In this document: one piece after another, positions 28,516 through 38,500 of the stretch
Layout: the number at the start of each line of letters is the position of its first letter
How positions within the stretch are numbered: the first letter of the stretch is position 1
Origin: Shewanella putrefaciens
GTDB taxonomy: Bacteria > Pseudomonadota > Gammaproteobacteria > Enterobacterales > Shewanellaceae
Assembly (NCBI RefSeq): GCF_016406325.1
Contig: NZ_CP066370.1
Span: 3,472,001-3,536,000, forward strand
Length of the DNA: 64,000 bases
Reading direction: 5' to 3'
Translations under genes and position numbers: made by a program
Notes under the pieces: model-generated
What the model was told of the DNA's origin: nothing
Seen by the model: the letters and a program-made list of their open reading frames with translations, nothing else
The model's database searches: none

Positions 28516-30006
28516 ATGAAATCACAAGCTAAAAAATCACTTATTGCTTTGGCCATTGCAACAGGTTTAAGCGGTCAAGCCTTTGCAGCCAGTACAGTGA
28601 GTGAAATTAGCGTAGTACAGTCAGGCCAAGGCCAAGACACTTTAGTTTCACAAACGGGTGCCCTTAATGCTGCTGCGGTTGTGCAAACAGGTACAGATCA
28701 AACCGCTACCGTAATCCAAGACGGGCTATGGCATGAAGCGGCTATCAACTCCGCAGGTACTGACAATAAAGTCCAGATAACACAACAAGTTGACTGGCAT
28801 GTGGCAAGTGCCAATGTTGAGGGCAACAGCAACTTTGTTAATGTTTCCCAAGACGGTTTCTATAACCAAAGCAGCAACGATGTTACTGGTAACGATAACA
28901 CCGTCGTAGTGAGTCAATTAGGCGAATTAAATGAAAGCCAAGTTGAAATCACTGGCGCTCAAAACACGGTATCTGTTGAGCAAGAAGGTGATACCAACTT
29001 TGCAGTTTTCCGTGTTCAAGGCAGCAATAACGACGGCGACATCAAACAATACGGTGACAATAACCAAGCAGGGGTAATTGCACTTGATTTAACCGCTAAC
29101 GTAGGTAACAACAACGACGTGTCTGTTGAACAAGTGGGTAACAATAACTTTGGCGCGGCTAAAGGCATTGCAGGCGACAACAATAGCGTTGATATGGTTC
29201 AAAAGGGTGATAACCATGTTGGTTTTGTTTATGCACTAGCGGGCAACGATAACGATATTGCCATGGATCAAAAAGGTCGTGGCAACACCGCTTATCTTGC
29301 TATGACAACGGGTGACGACAACAGTATTGATATTACCCAAAATGGTAGCGGCAACACTATCGGTGATACTTTAGTGGCCGATATCCAAGGTGATGATAAT
29401 GATATTACTATCACCCAAAAAGGCGATGTTAACGGTGCAGAGTTCCAAGTATGGGGCGATAGTAACGATGTAGATTTACAACAAAGAGGCGATGCCAACT
29501 TCGCCACCTTTGGCGCATACGGTACAGATAACGACTTCGACTTATCTTCTAAAGGCAATTACAACGAAATCGTTGCCTTCGCAGAGGGTGAAGACAACAG
29601 TATTGAAGTCGACCAAAAAGGTGATGCGAACTTTGCTTATGTCGATGCAGTCGGTAACGATAACGAAGTCGATGTTGAGCAAAATGGTAATCAAAACGAG
29701 AGCATAATTTCTATTGCTGGTAACAATAATGCCGATGCAACTGCACTTCAAAAGGGCGATCTTAACCTTATTGATTTGATTATCAAAGGCGATGAAAACA
29801 CGGCACAAATTGCCCAATCAGGTAATAGAAACTGGGTCGGTGGTGACGATAGTGCCTCATTCACAGTTAAAGGTGACAACAACAGCCTATTGATCGCTCA
29901 AAAGGGGAATGACAACTTAGTGTTGGGCTCTCAAGCTGGCAATAACAACAGCATCAGCGTGAACCAATCAGGCAATATGAACATTGCCACTGTAGTGCAA
30001 TACTAA
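28516..30006 (+). CDS. Very long CsgA-like major curlin subunit
   Basis: This 496-residue exported protein has a signal peptide ending SGQAFAAS and then curlin repeats through to the last residues (final repeat NMNIATVVQY). Units are about 22 residues, each with an N-x-x-x-V-x-Q-x-G core. There are far more repeats than the five of E. coli CsgA (about 150 residues). Many repeats are acidic, with D-N-D runs where E. coli has gatekeeper residues. It should form extracellular amyloid fibres in biofilm. A terminator follows 58 bp after the stop. Confidence 0.85.
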   Translation: MKSQAKKSLIALAIATGLSGQAFAASTVSEISVVQSGQGQDTLVSQTGALNAAAVVQTGTDQTATVIQDGLWHEAAINSAGTDNKVQITQQVDWHVASANVEGNSNFVNVSQDGFYNQSSNDVTGNDNTVVVSQLGELNESQVEITGAQNTVSVEQEGDTNFAVFRVQGSNNDGDIKQYGDNNQAGVIALDLTANVGNNNDVSVEQVGNNNFGAAKGIAGDNNSVDMVQKGDNHVGFVYALAGNDNDIAMDQKGRGNTAYLAMTTGDDNSIDITQNGSGNTIGDTLVADIQGDDNDITITQKGDVNGAEFQVWGDSNDVDLQQRGDANFATFGAYGTDNDFDLSSKGNYNEIVAFAEGEDNSIEVDQKGDANFAYVDAVGNDNEVDVEQNGNQNESIISIAGNNNADATALQKGDLNLIDLIIKGDENTAQIAQSGNRNWVGGDDSASFTVKGDNNSLLIAQKGNDNLVLGSQAGNNNSISVNQSGNMNIATVVQY

Positions 30007-30063
30007 TAAATACTGCTAAACCACCATAGCTAACTCTTTGGTGTTGTTTGATAAAATGGTATA

Positions 30064-30102
30064 AAAAAAGCGGGAATGTTTACATAAACATTCCCGCTTT
30101 TC
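30064..30102 (+). terminator. Terminator between the curlin operon and csgD-like gene
   Basis: A 15-bp stem (AAAGCGGGAATGTTT / AAACATTCCCGCTTT) is flanked by A and T runs on both sides, so it can serve both convergent transcripts. Confidence 0.88.
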
Positions 30103-30174
30103 TATTTTGATATGCCAGCAATAATTAACATTAACCACTCAAAGCAACAGGCAAATGACCACACCCTTTGCAGG

Positions 30175-30840
30175 TTAACTACATAGCTCAAAGTGAGTTT
30201 GATAGGTTTGCGCCCAACGTAAAAGCTCAACCCGATTACGAGACTGGGTCTTGCGGAAAATAGAGGAAATGTGTGCTTTTACTGTATGTTCGCTGATGCA
30301 TAACCTATGGGCAATTTCTTTATTCCTTGCGCCACTGGATACAAATTGAATAATGGTACGTTCACGGGATGTCAGCATCTGCAGCATAGCCACAGTATCG
30401 GAGGGCATCTCATTATTACCCTCTAACTTTTGTACGACACGGCGAAACATTTTGCTTAGCAACGTTCTATCGTACCAAAGCTCCTCTGCCACCATTTTAC
30501 GTAAACCCGTTAACATCAGATCCATACGTTGATCGGCAAATAAAATACCTCGAATGCCGAGTAACATTGCAGATTCTTGGTCTAAGGAGTCTCGCTCAAC
30601 TTGATACAGCGCCACAGGAAAATGTGACACTAAACGCGAAGCCAGCAAAGGAATTCCTTTGTTATCTAATGCTGAACCTTTTTGGGTGATCAGATAAAAA
30701 CTACGACGGCTTTTATCTAAATCCAATTCTGCTGCGTGCTTTACAATACGCGTTTTCAAACCTATGGATTCAGCGAGTAACGCTAAATGACATGGCGCGG
30801 CCATTTGGTGTAAAAAAACCAATTCATTAATTGTGCTCAA
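30175..30840 (-). CDS. LuxR/CsgD-family transcriptional regulator
   Basis: The 221-residue protein has a degenerate receiver-like N-terminal domain and a C-terminal LuxR helix-turn-helix (LTSRERTIIQFVSSG, then ISEHTVKAHISSIFRK). Size, layout and position beside the curlin genes match CsgD, the curli and biofilm activator. It converges on the curlin operon instead of diverging from it as in E. coli. The start codon appears to be TTG, preceded by a strong GGAGGAG, which may limit its translation. Confidence 0.82.
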   Translation of the reverse strand: MSTINELVFLHQMAAPCHLALLAESIGLKTRIVKHAAELDLDKSRRSFYLITQKGSALDNKGIPLLASRLVSHFPVALYQVERDSLDQESAMLLGIRGILFADQRMDLMLTGLRKMVAEELWYDRTLLSKMFRRVVQKLEGNNEMPSDTVAMLQMLTSRERTIIQFVSSGARNKEIAHRLCISEHTVKAHISSIFRKTQSRNRVELLRWAQTYQTHFELCS

Positions 30841-31234
30841 TGACTCTCCTCCCTGAAAAGTATTCTCTTATTGCAAAATGGTCTGTTTGACTCGTCTTCT
30901 AGTTAGGTTTCTCAACATTCCATTAACCTAGTTAATTCTGACTAGTTAACGATTGAAAAACATCACCCAAATGTACTATTCCCTGTTTAGCCATAGTAAG
31001 TTCGACTAACACACCATCGAAAAACGGGTTATGAGTCAAAACCACTCGTTAAATCCACAGCCTCACAGCACTTGCACTGTTAAACTAGGATGAGCCGCCC
31101 CAAGTTGCAACATAAATTAAACATAAAGGTTAGTGCAAAAGTATGACAACGCTATCTCGTCATACTTTCATCAGATGTGCTTAGCGGGAGGAAAATCTTG
31201 CCACTCAAATAAACCGCATCATTCACCAGTCATA
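30841..31234. other. Promoter region of the csgD-like gene with spaced TAGTTA repeats
   Basis: No gene is supported. TAGTTA occurs near 30900, 30930 and 30946 within an inverted context (CTAGTTAgg ... ccTAGTTA), a possible operator for the csgD-like gene. The remainder shows nothing recognisable. Confidence 0.35.
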
Positions 31235-31843
31235 CTAAGTGCTTGGTGTAAGTGCTGCTATTTGCTTATCTTGAAAACGAGACAACAAAGTCAGTGCTAC
31301 TATCGCGCCAATAAGGGCAAAGAACATATCCGATTGAGTGTCCCATACATAGCCTTGAGTTCCCAAAAAGGCTTCAGCCCCTTCGCCGGTTGCCACAACA
31401 ACCCACCATTCGATCAGTTCATAAAACGCCGAAAATGCGAGCACAAAACACGTCGCAAGAAACGCACACCAAGCCCCTGGTTTTACCGCTTCGTTGCGCA
31501 GCATAATTTCACGGGCGAGCATGGCTGGGATAAAACCTTGGGCAAAATGCCCGACTTTATCGTAATTATTACGTTCCGAGCCCATCCAATCAGCAATAGT
31601 GTCAAACAACGGCACTTCAGCGTAAGTGTAATGAGCGCCCACAAACAACACACAGCAATGTATTAAAATTAACAAATACGCCAAAGGTGTTAGCGGAAAA
31701 CGGTTACGGGTAAAAAATAAAATCGGTACTGCGACTAATCCAGGTAAGGCTTCGAGCAACCAAGTAAATAGATCTGCGGGTTTTATCGCCGACCATATTA
31801 AAACTGAGAGGTAAATACCGCACCATGCGATTTTGTTATTCAA
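31235..31843 (-). CDS. DUF2238 (YjdF-like) inner membrane protein
   Basis: The 202-residue membrane protein has about five or six hydrophobic segments. The conserved motifs HYTYAEVPLFD, NNYDKVGHFAQGF and FYELIEWWVV, and a QGYVWDTQSDM segment, identify DUF2238. Function is unknown. The frame starts with TTG behind GAGGAAG. It diverges from serA. Confidence 0.82.
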   Translation of the reverse strand: MNNKIAWCGIYLSVLIWSAIKPADLFTWLLEALPGLVAVPILFFTRNRFPLTPLAYLLILIHCCVLFVGAHYTYAEVPLFDTIADWMGSERNNYDKVGHFAQGFIPAMLAREIMLRNEAVKPGAWCAFLATCFVLAFSAFYELIEWWVVVATGEGAEAFLGTQGYVWDTQSDMFFALIGAIVALTLLSRFQDKQIAALTPST

Positions 31844-31997
31844 TGCTTCTTCCTCTTATGCGATATTGTTCTAAATTTAGAATATTAACTTTAGCCATCT
31901 AGCCCTCCACACTGAGCAAAAAAAGTGCTACTTTGGTGGGTGAAGGTTGTCAGCATATCATAAGAAACATTTCTATTAATTAGAGGGTACCCATATC

Positions 31998-33227
31998 ATG
32001 GCGAAACATTCGCTGGACAAGGATAAGATCAAGATCCTGCTGTTGGAAGGCGTCCACCAATCCGCGGTCGATGTATTTGAACGTGCGGGATATACCAATA
32101 TCGAATATCACAAAGCCTCTTTAGGTGATGAAGCCTTACTTGAATCCATCAAAGATGCGCACTTTGTAGGGCTTCGCTCGCGTACTCAGTTAACTGCCGA
32201 GGTGCTGAAACGTGCCGAGAAGTTAATCGCGATTGGTTGTTTCTGTATTGGTACTAACCAAGTTGATCTTGCCACCGCCGAATCCCTTGGTATTCCTGTA
32301 TTTAACGCGCCATTTTCAAACACGCGCAGTGTTGCTGAGCTAGTGATTGGCGAAATCATTATGCTGATGCGAGGCATCCCTGAGCGTAATGCCATCGCCC
32401 ACCGTGGCGGTTGGATGAAAACCGCTGCAGGCAGCTACGAAGTGCGTGGTAAAACCTTAGGTGTAATTGGTTACGGCCATATTGGTACTCAACTGGGTAT
32501 TCTGGCGGAAACCTTAGGTATGCGCGTGGTGTTCTTCGATATCGAAGACAAACTGCCGCTAGGTAACGCACAGCAAATCCATTCAATGGAGCAACTGCTG
32601 GCGCAATCTGATGTTGTAAGTTTACACGTCCCTGAAACACCACAAACCAAAGATATGATAGGCGCACCTGAGTTTGCCGCTATGCGTAAAGGCAGCATCT
32701 TTATCAACGCCTCACGTGGTACAGTAGTCGATATCGATGCCTTAACGGTCGCCTTAAAAGAACGTCACCTTGCGGGCGCCGCAATCGATGTGTTCCCCGC
32801 CGAGCCACAATCCAATGACGATGAGTTTATCACTCCTCTACGTGGTTTAGACAACGTATTACTCACGCCGCACGTCGGTGGTAGCACGGCTGAGGCTCAG
32901 GAAAACATTGGTATTGAAGTGGCTGGTAAGTTAGCGAAATATTCAGACAACGGCTCAACCGTGTCTGCGGTTAACTTCCCTGAAGTGTCGCTGCCAACGC
33001 ATAAAGGCACCTCACGCTTACTGCATATTCACCAAAACCGCCCTGGCGTACTGATCAAGATCAACCAAGCCTTCTCAGAAAAAGGCATCAACATCGCCGC
33101 CCAATATCTGCAAACTACCGCAGAAATTGGTTATGTCGTGATGGAAGTTGATACCACTCAAGCGGAAGAAACCTTAGTTGAGCTCAAAGCGATTGAAGGC
33201 ACACTGCGTACCCGCGTACTGTTTTAA
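31998..33227 (+). CDS. serA: D-3-phosphoglycerate dehydrogenase
   Basis: The 409-residue enzyme matches E. coli SerA (410): NAD-binding GVIGYGHIGTQLGILAE, catalytic Arg in NASRGTVVD, catalytic His in LLTPHVGGST, and a C-terminal ACT domain (about residues 335-409; HQNRPGVLIKINQAF) for serine feedback. It makes 3-phosphohydroxypyruvate in serine synthesis. AGAGGGTACCCATATC precedes the ATG. Confidence 0.95.
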   Translation: MAKHSLDKDKIKILLLEGVHQSAVDVFERAGYTNIEYHKASLGDEALLESIKDAHFVGLRSRTQLTAEVLKRAEKLIAIGCFCIGTNQVDLATAESLGIPVFNAPFSNTRSVAELVIGEIIMLMRGIPERNAIAHRGGWMKTAAGSYEVRGKTLGVIGYGHIGTQLGILAETLGMRVVFFDIEDKLPLGNAQQIHSMEQLLAQSDVVSLHVPETPQTKDMIGAPEFAAMRKGSIFINASRGTVVDIDALTVALKERHLAGAAIDVFPAEPQSNDDEFITPLRGLDNVLLTPHVGGSTAEAQENIGIEVAGKLAKYSDNGSTVSAVNFPEVSLPTHKGTSRLLHIHQNRPGVLIKINQAFSEKGINIAAQYLQTTAEIGYVVMEVDTTQAEETLVELKAIEGTLRTRVLF

Positions 33228-33270
33228 GATATTAATCCAACCGCATACGCGTATCGGCTAAAGTACACAT

Positions 33271-33316
33271 TAAGGCGCATATATCATTCACAGATATGTG
33301 CGCCTTATGCTTTTGA
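33271..33316 (+). terminator. Terminator after serA
   Basis: The stem AAGGCGCATAT / ATATGTGCGCCTT is followed by ATGCTTTTG. Confidence 0.75.
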
Positions 33317-33377
33317 GCCAACTGGAATTCCGTTACAATCTAGCCTCTCACATCGTCTTCATTTTCAGGATCTCGCT

Positions 33378-34334
33378 ATGACTATTTCAGTTTCTACACC
33401 CCATTGGGATCTGGACGCTACCTTGCCTCCACTTATGCTTGCCAACTTATCTCATATGGGCCTAATCAAAGTCGTTGGAGAACAAGGCCGTAGTTTTATC
33501 CATGGCCAAGTGACCACAGACATCAGCTCATTGGCCACGGATCAATGGCGCTGGGGCGCCCATTGCGATCCTAAAGGTAAAATGCTGGCCAGTTTCAGAA
33601 CCTTTGCCATCCAAGAGGCACTCTTTATGTTGATGCCAAAGGGTGCTATCGAAGTCGATTTACCCCAACTACAAAAATATGCGGTATTTAGCAAAGCTAC
33701 CTTAAGCAATGCATCCGGTGAGTGGACTTTACTCGGCGTTGCCGGCGAACAGGCCTGCCAATTTGTGAAACAGCATTTTGGTGATATTCAGCAAGAACTC
33801 ACACTCATTGAAAATGGCGCGATTTTAAAAGACGCGGATAGATTTATTTTGGTTCTGCAACCAGAAACCGCAAACACCCTCGTTGCTGAGCACACAGTAT
33901 TTGATGCCACCGCTTGGCAAGCATTAGAAATTGCAGCGGGTTATCCTAACCTTGCAGCCAGTCATGCCCACCAGTACGTACCACAAATGTGTAACCTGCA
34001 AGCTGTTAATGGTATCAGCTTTAATAAAGGCTGCTACATGGGACAAGAAACCGTCGCCCGCATGAAGTACCGCGGCGGAAATAAGCGCGCACTTTACATT
34101 CTCCATGGCACAACCTCGTTAACGGTGGATCTGGAAACTAGCCTTGAAATTGCGATGGAAGACGGTTATCGCAAAGGGGGGCAAATCATTGAATTTGTGC
34201 AACGCGGTAATCAAGTATTGCTGACTGCCGTACTGGCTAACGATACCGAAAATGACGCTAAACTGCGTTTTGCTGACGATGAGCAATCAAGCTTGACAAT
34301 TCAAGCCTTACCTTACTCACTAGATGAAGCATAA
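33378..34334 (+). CDS. ygfZ: tRNA-modifying/iron-sulfur repair protein YgfZ
   Basis: The 318-residue folate-binding protein of the GcvT-like family carries the YgfZ signature NKGCYMGQETVARMKYRG, with the conserved cysteine. It is needed for repair or assembly of some iron-sulfur enzymes, including MiaB. It converges on the HD-GYP regulator gene. Confidence 0.92.
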   Translation: MTISVSTPHWDLDATLPPLMLANLSHMGLIKVVGEQGRSFIHGQVTTDISSLATDQWRWGAHCDPKGKMLASFRTFAIQEALFMLMPKGAIEVDLPQLQKYAVFSKATLSNASGEWTLLGVAGEQACQFVKQHFGDIQQELTLIENGAILKDADRFILVLQPETANTLVAEHTVFDATAWQALEIAAGYPNLAASHAHQYVPQMCNLQAVNGISFNKGCYMGQETVARMKYRGGNKRALYILHGTTSLTVDLETSLEIAMEDGYRKGGQIIEFVQRGNQVLLTAVLANDTENDAKLRFADDEQSSLTIQALPYSLDEA

Positions 34335-34353
34335 CCCTTTATTTTATAAACGA

Positions 34354-34380
34354 TAAAGGCGCCATGTGCGCCTTTATTTT
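34354..34380 (+). terminator. Terminator between ygfZ and the HD-GYP gene
   Basis: The stem AAAGGCG / CGCCTTT is followed by ATTTT, positioned between two convergent genes. Confidence 0.75.
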
Positions 34381-34396
34381 CACTAAGATTTAATCC

Positions 34397-35413
34397 TCAA
34401 TGCTCTAAATAGGTATCTCGAATCGCAATGACTTCTGGCAGGATTTGTTTAAATGCCTCCACCAGCTTAGGGTCAAAATGCTTACCGGCTTGGTTTTCGA
34501 GTAACTCCATTGTTGCCTCTATGGTCCAAGGCTGTTTATACGGTCGCTGGGATGTTAGCGCATCGAACACGTCCGCAATCGCGGTGATACGGCCTTCAAT
34601 TGGGATATTCTCACCCATTAACCCATTGGGGTAGCCTGAACCATCCCATTTTTCGTGGTGAGTCAAGGCGATACGACGGGCCATTTGTAATAGAGGGTCG
34701 CTATGCTCACCGATAATTTCTGCACCTATGGCGGCGTGCTGTTGCATAATTTCCCATTCTTCAGGGTCTAGCTTACCCGGTTTTTTTAATACGGCATCGG
34801 GTGTACCTATTTTGCCTATATCGTGCATCGGTGCTGCATTATAAAGCAAGTCGCAAAAAGTCGTTGGTAAACCAAGCCTTATCGCAAGTAACCGCGCATA
34901 GTGACTCATACGTACCACATGTAAGCCTGTTTCATTATCTTTATATTCTGCGGCACGGCCAAGGCGACGAATAATTTCGAAACGCGTATCTTCTAGCTCT
35001 TGTGTTCTTTCTTTAACTTGTTGTTCTAAAAGTCGCTTTTGATCATACAATGCAAGATGCGTTTTAACTCGCGCCTTAACAACTGGCGCACTGACAGGCT
35101 TAGTAATGTAATCGACTGCACCCAACTCAAAACCTTGGGTTTCATCAGCCACTTCAGATAATGCGGTAACAAAAATAACGGGGATATGGCATGTCAGTGG
35201 CTCTTGTTTTAATAACTTACAAACCTCATAACCATTCATTCCCGGCATCATTACATCCAATAAAATGAGATCCGGCAAGGATTTAGCGACAAGTGCCAAC
35301 GCCCTAGGTCCATCAATAGCCACTTTGACTTTATAATCTTCTCCAAGAATACCCACTAAGATGTCGATATTCTCGGGAGTATCATCAACGACTAATATTG
35401 TTGCCTTATCCAT
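34397..35413 (-). CDS. Response regulator with HD-GYP domain (probable c-di-GMP phosphodiesterase)
   Basis: The 338-residue protein has an N-terminal receiver domain (VVDDTPEN, phospho-acceptor Asp in LILLDVMMPG, Lys in DYITKPVS). A short coiled linker (about 125-150) leads to an HD-GYP domain with HDIGKIGTPD and HHEKWDGSGYPNGL, so the metal and GYP motifs look intact. It would hydrolyse cyclic di-GMP when phosphorylated. It lies 155 bp downstream of the hybrid kinase on the same strand and is probably its partner; that is inference from position. Confidence 0.88.
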   Translation of the reverse strand: MDKATILVVDDTPENIDILVGILGEDYKVKVAIDGPRALALVAKSLPDLILLDVMMPGMNGYEVCKLLKQEPLTCHIPVIFVTALSEVADETQGFELGAVDYITKPVSAPVVKARVKTHLALYDQKRLLEQQVKERTQELEDTRFEIIRRLGRAAEYKDNETGLHVVRMSHYARLLAIRLGLPTTFCDLLYNAAPMHDIGKIGTPDAVLKKPGKLDPEEWEIMQQHAAIGAEIIGEHSDPLLQMARRIALTHHEKWDGSGYPNGLMGENIPIEGRITAIADVFDALTSQRPYKQPWTIEATMELLENQAGKHFDPKLVEAFKQILPEVIAIRDTYLEH

Positions 35414-35567
35414 TCACAACCTCGACTTATGCCAAATAACAAACTATTTTGTCCGCTCTTTTACCAACGCTATTCCATAGCCGATATCAAACACAGGCAC
35501 ATATTCGACACGTCATCCATGGCATTAAGTTTCGGCTTATTGAGCTAGCCTTCCATCTTGATGTGCA

Positions 35568-38500
35568 TCATTGGGAATGCGAATTTAACTCTGCTAAAAC
35601 CTCGTCAATCAAGTCCACCGCTTCATCAAATTGATATTGATTAATCATCGCCAGTACCGGGCTTAATTGTTGCCATAACTTGGTGCTCACTTGGGGTTTT
35701 AACGCATTAATCAGCTCCACAGCCTTAGCATCGGCCTCTTCTAAACTCTGACGTAAGTGTTTAAGCGCTATGATTAACTGTTCAGAGGAGAGTGGCTCTA
35801 TCCCAATCTCAGAAATGTCCTCTAATTCAGGCTTTACTTTTTCGATAGCTTCACAAATAGAGGCAACCAGTTTTTCAATCTGCTCAAGCTCGTCCTGATA
35901 AGGCTGATTTTCACTCAAATGCAATTCTAATAAACGAGCAAGTTCAACTAATTTGCTCGAACTTAAATTACCAGCAAGCCCTTTGAGCGTGTGGGCAATA
36001 CGTACGGCATCCTCCTGTTTATTTGCACTAACAGCCTTACGAAGCATCTCCACAACATTACGCTGACTGCTTACAAATCGATCAAAAATCCGTTGATACA
36101 AACGTGCAGAATGCTGGACAAGTTGCAATCCCCTATCAATATCTAACTCGGGATGCTCTGGCCATTTAAGCATAGTTGCTGGATCAGTATTGATAGGTTT
36201 ATTTTTAATATCATTAACTTGTGCGTTTTCTAATAAGGTCGATTGCGACTTATCATCTCCAAGATATTTTAATAAGGTTTGATACAGAATATTGACTTCG
36301 ATAGGTTTAGCGATGTGGTCATTCATCCCTGCTCTTAAGCACATTTCTTTATCGCCAGCCATGGCATTTGCGGTCATAGCGATAACGGGGAGATGTGCCA
36401 ACTCAGGCCGCTGCCTTATTGCCATTGTCGCTTGATAACCGTCCATCACTGGCATTTGGCAATCCATAAGCACTAAGTCATAACTTTGCTGAGACAGTTT
36501 ATCTAAGGCAATTTGCCCATTCGTCGCAATGGATAAAATAATACCCACTTGCTCCAAAAACTCTGTGGCGACTTCAAGATTCATCTCATTATCTTCAACT
36601 AAGAGGACACGCTTTCCTTTAAGTGGCAGTAAGAGTTGGGGATCTAACGCTTCATTATGCCGCCTCACCGGTAAGATTCCGGCCCTACCTAGGGCATTCA
36701 TTATGCCATCAAGCAAGCGTGAGGCACTGATAGGTTTGCTGATATATCCCGCTAATCCAAGTTGCTCTATTTGTGTTAAAAATTCATGGTTCGCATGGGC
36801 AGACACCATTAAGATCCGCGGTGCGGCTTTAGCCTGCTGTTGGATCTGCCGTGCAGCTTCTAGCCCATCCATACTCGGCATCTTCCAATCAATTAATGCT
36901 ACGGCATACTCATGCTGTATACATCGACTAACAGCCTCTTCGCCTGTGCGCACTGTATCAACATTGAATCCCATGCTCTCCAGTGCCGTACGCATAATGT
37001 CTCTAGCCGTCGCATTATCATCGACCACTAACACCGACATGCCTTCGAGCTCTTGACCTACCGTCAACTTTTGACCACTGGAAATTTGCAGTTTCACCGT
37101 GAAATAGAAAGTACTGCCATGCCCAAATTGACTCTCAACGCCAATATTACCTCCCATTAGCTCCACTAGCTGTTTACAAATGGCTAAACCTAGGCCTGTA
37201 CCACCGTATTTACGTGTCGTGGAAGTATCCGCTTGGCTGAAAGATTTAAACAGTTTGGCTTGCTGTTCATCGGTTAAGCCTATGCCGCTATCGCGTACAC
37301 TAAAGCGCAGCGTCACATCATCATTCTGTTGCTCGACCAAGTTGATAGAAAGTAATACTTCCCCTCTTTCAGTAAACTTAATCGCATTGTTCATCAGGTT
37401 GATCAGCACTTGCCCTAAGCGTAGCGAATCGCCAAACAAATGCCGTGGCACATTGGGCGCAACTGCAAACAATAACTCAAGTTGTTTGTGAACCACCTTC
37501 TCCGAGAACATATCACTGAGATCTTCGAGCATGGTATCGAGTTGAAAAGGAACGGCGTCAATATCCAGCTTACCGGCTTCGATCTTAGAAAAATCGAGGA
37601 TGTCATTGATAATTGAGAGTAATGATTGTGAGGCTCGCTCAATTTTCTCCACATAGTTTTTCTGTTTTTTATCGAGCGCGGTCTGTAAACACAGCTGTGA
37701 CATACCAATAATGGCATTCATTGGCGTGCGTATTTCATGGGACATATTGGCCAAAAAGTCCCCCTTTGCCTTACTGGCTGCATCGGCTTCTTCTTTAGCG
37801 ATAAGCAGTTCATCTGACAACAGTTTAAGCTCGGTCATATCCACCATGCTGACAACTGCAGATTCAAATTGGTGATGACAGTCAAAAAGTGCGGAAACAT
37901 TAACCGTCATCCACATTGGCTCACCGGAGGGGCGAATAAAACTACGTTCTCCACGATAGTGATCGACTTTACCATCAGCAAGATCTTTAAATTGTGCTTT
38001 AGCAATCTCTCTATCCTGTGGGCTAAGGACATCAAATATGGGAATATTACGTAATTCCTCACGGGCTCGTCCTATGTCTTCACAGAATTGGTCATTACAA
38101 TCCAGAATCAAGCCCTTAGCATCGATATTGATAATACCTATGGTTGCACCATCAAAAAGTGCCCTAAAGTGCGCTTCACTTAAGGCGAGTTCTTGCTCCA
38201 TAGTTTTACGCTGAGTGATATCCATAACGTAACCATTCCAAATGATCACATCATCACTCTCTACGTGACCACTCGCACCAGCCTCCATCCAGCGTATACT
38301 GCCGTTAGGATGTCGATAACGAAACTCGCGGATCCACTGCAACTTATCGTCACTCTTACCCGCTAAGGCACGAACAACCTCAGGCCTTTCCTCATCAAAA
38401 ATACGCTCTGCAATAATATTAAAATCATTCATTAAATTATCGCGTTGCAACCCTAGCATCGGCAGTGCGGCACCAGAAAGAAAGGTAAATGCGCGATCAG

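Noticed and set aside
31133..31666. 177-codon plus-strand frame
   Set aside because: Antisense to the DUF2238 gene, with no motifs; the minus-strand product has clear membrane helices and family motifs.
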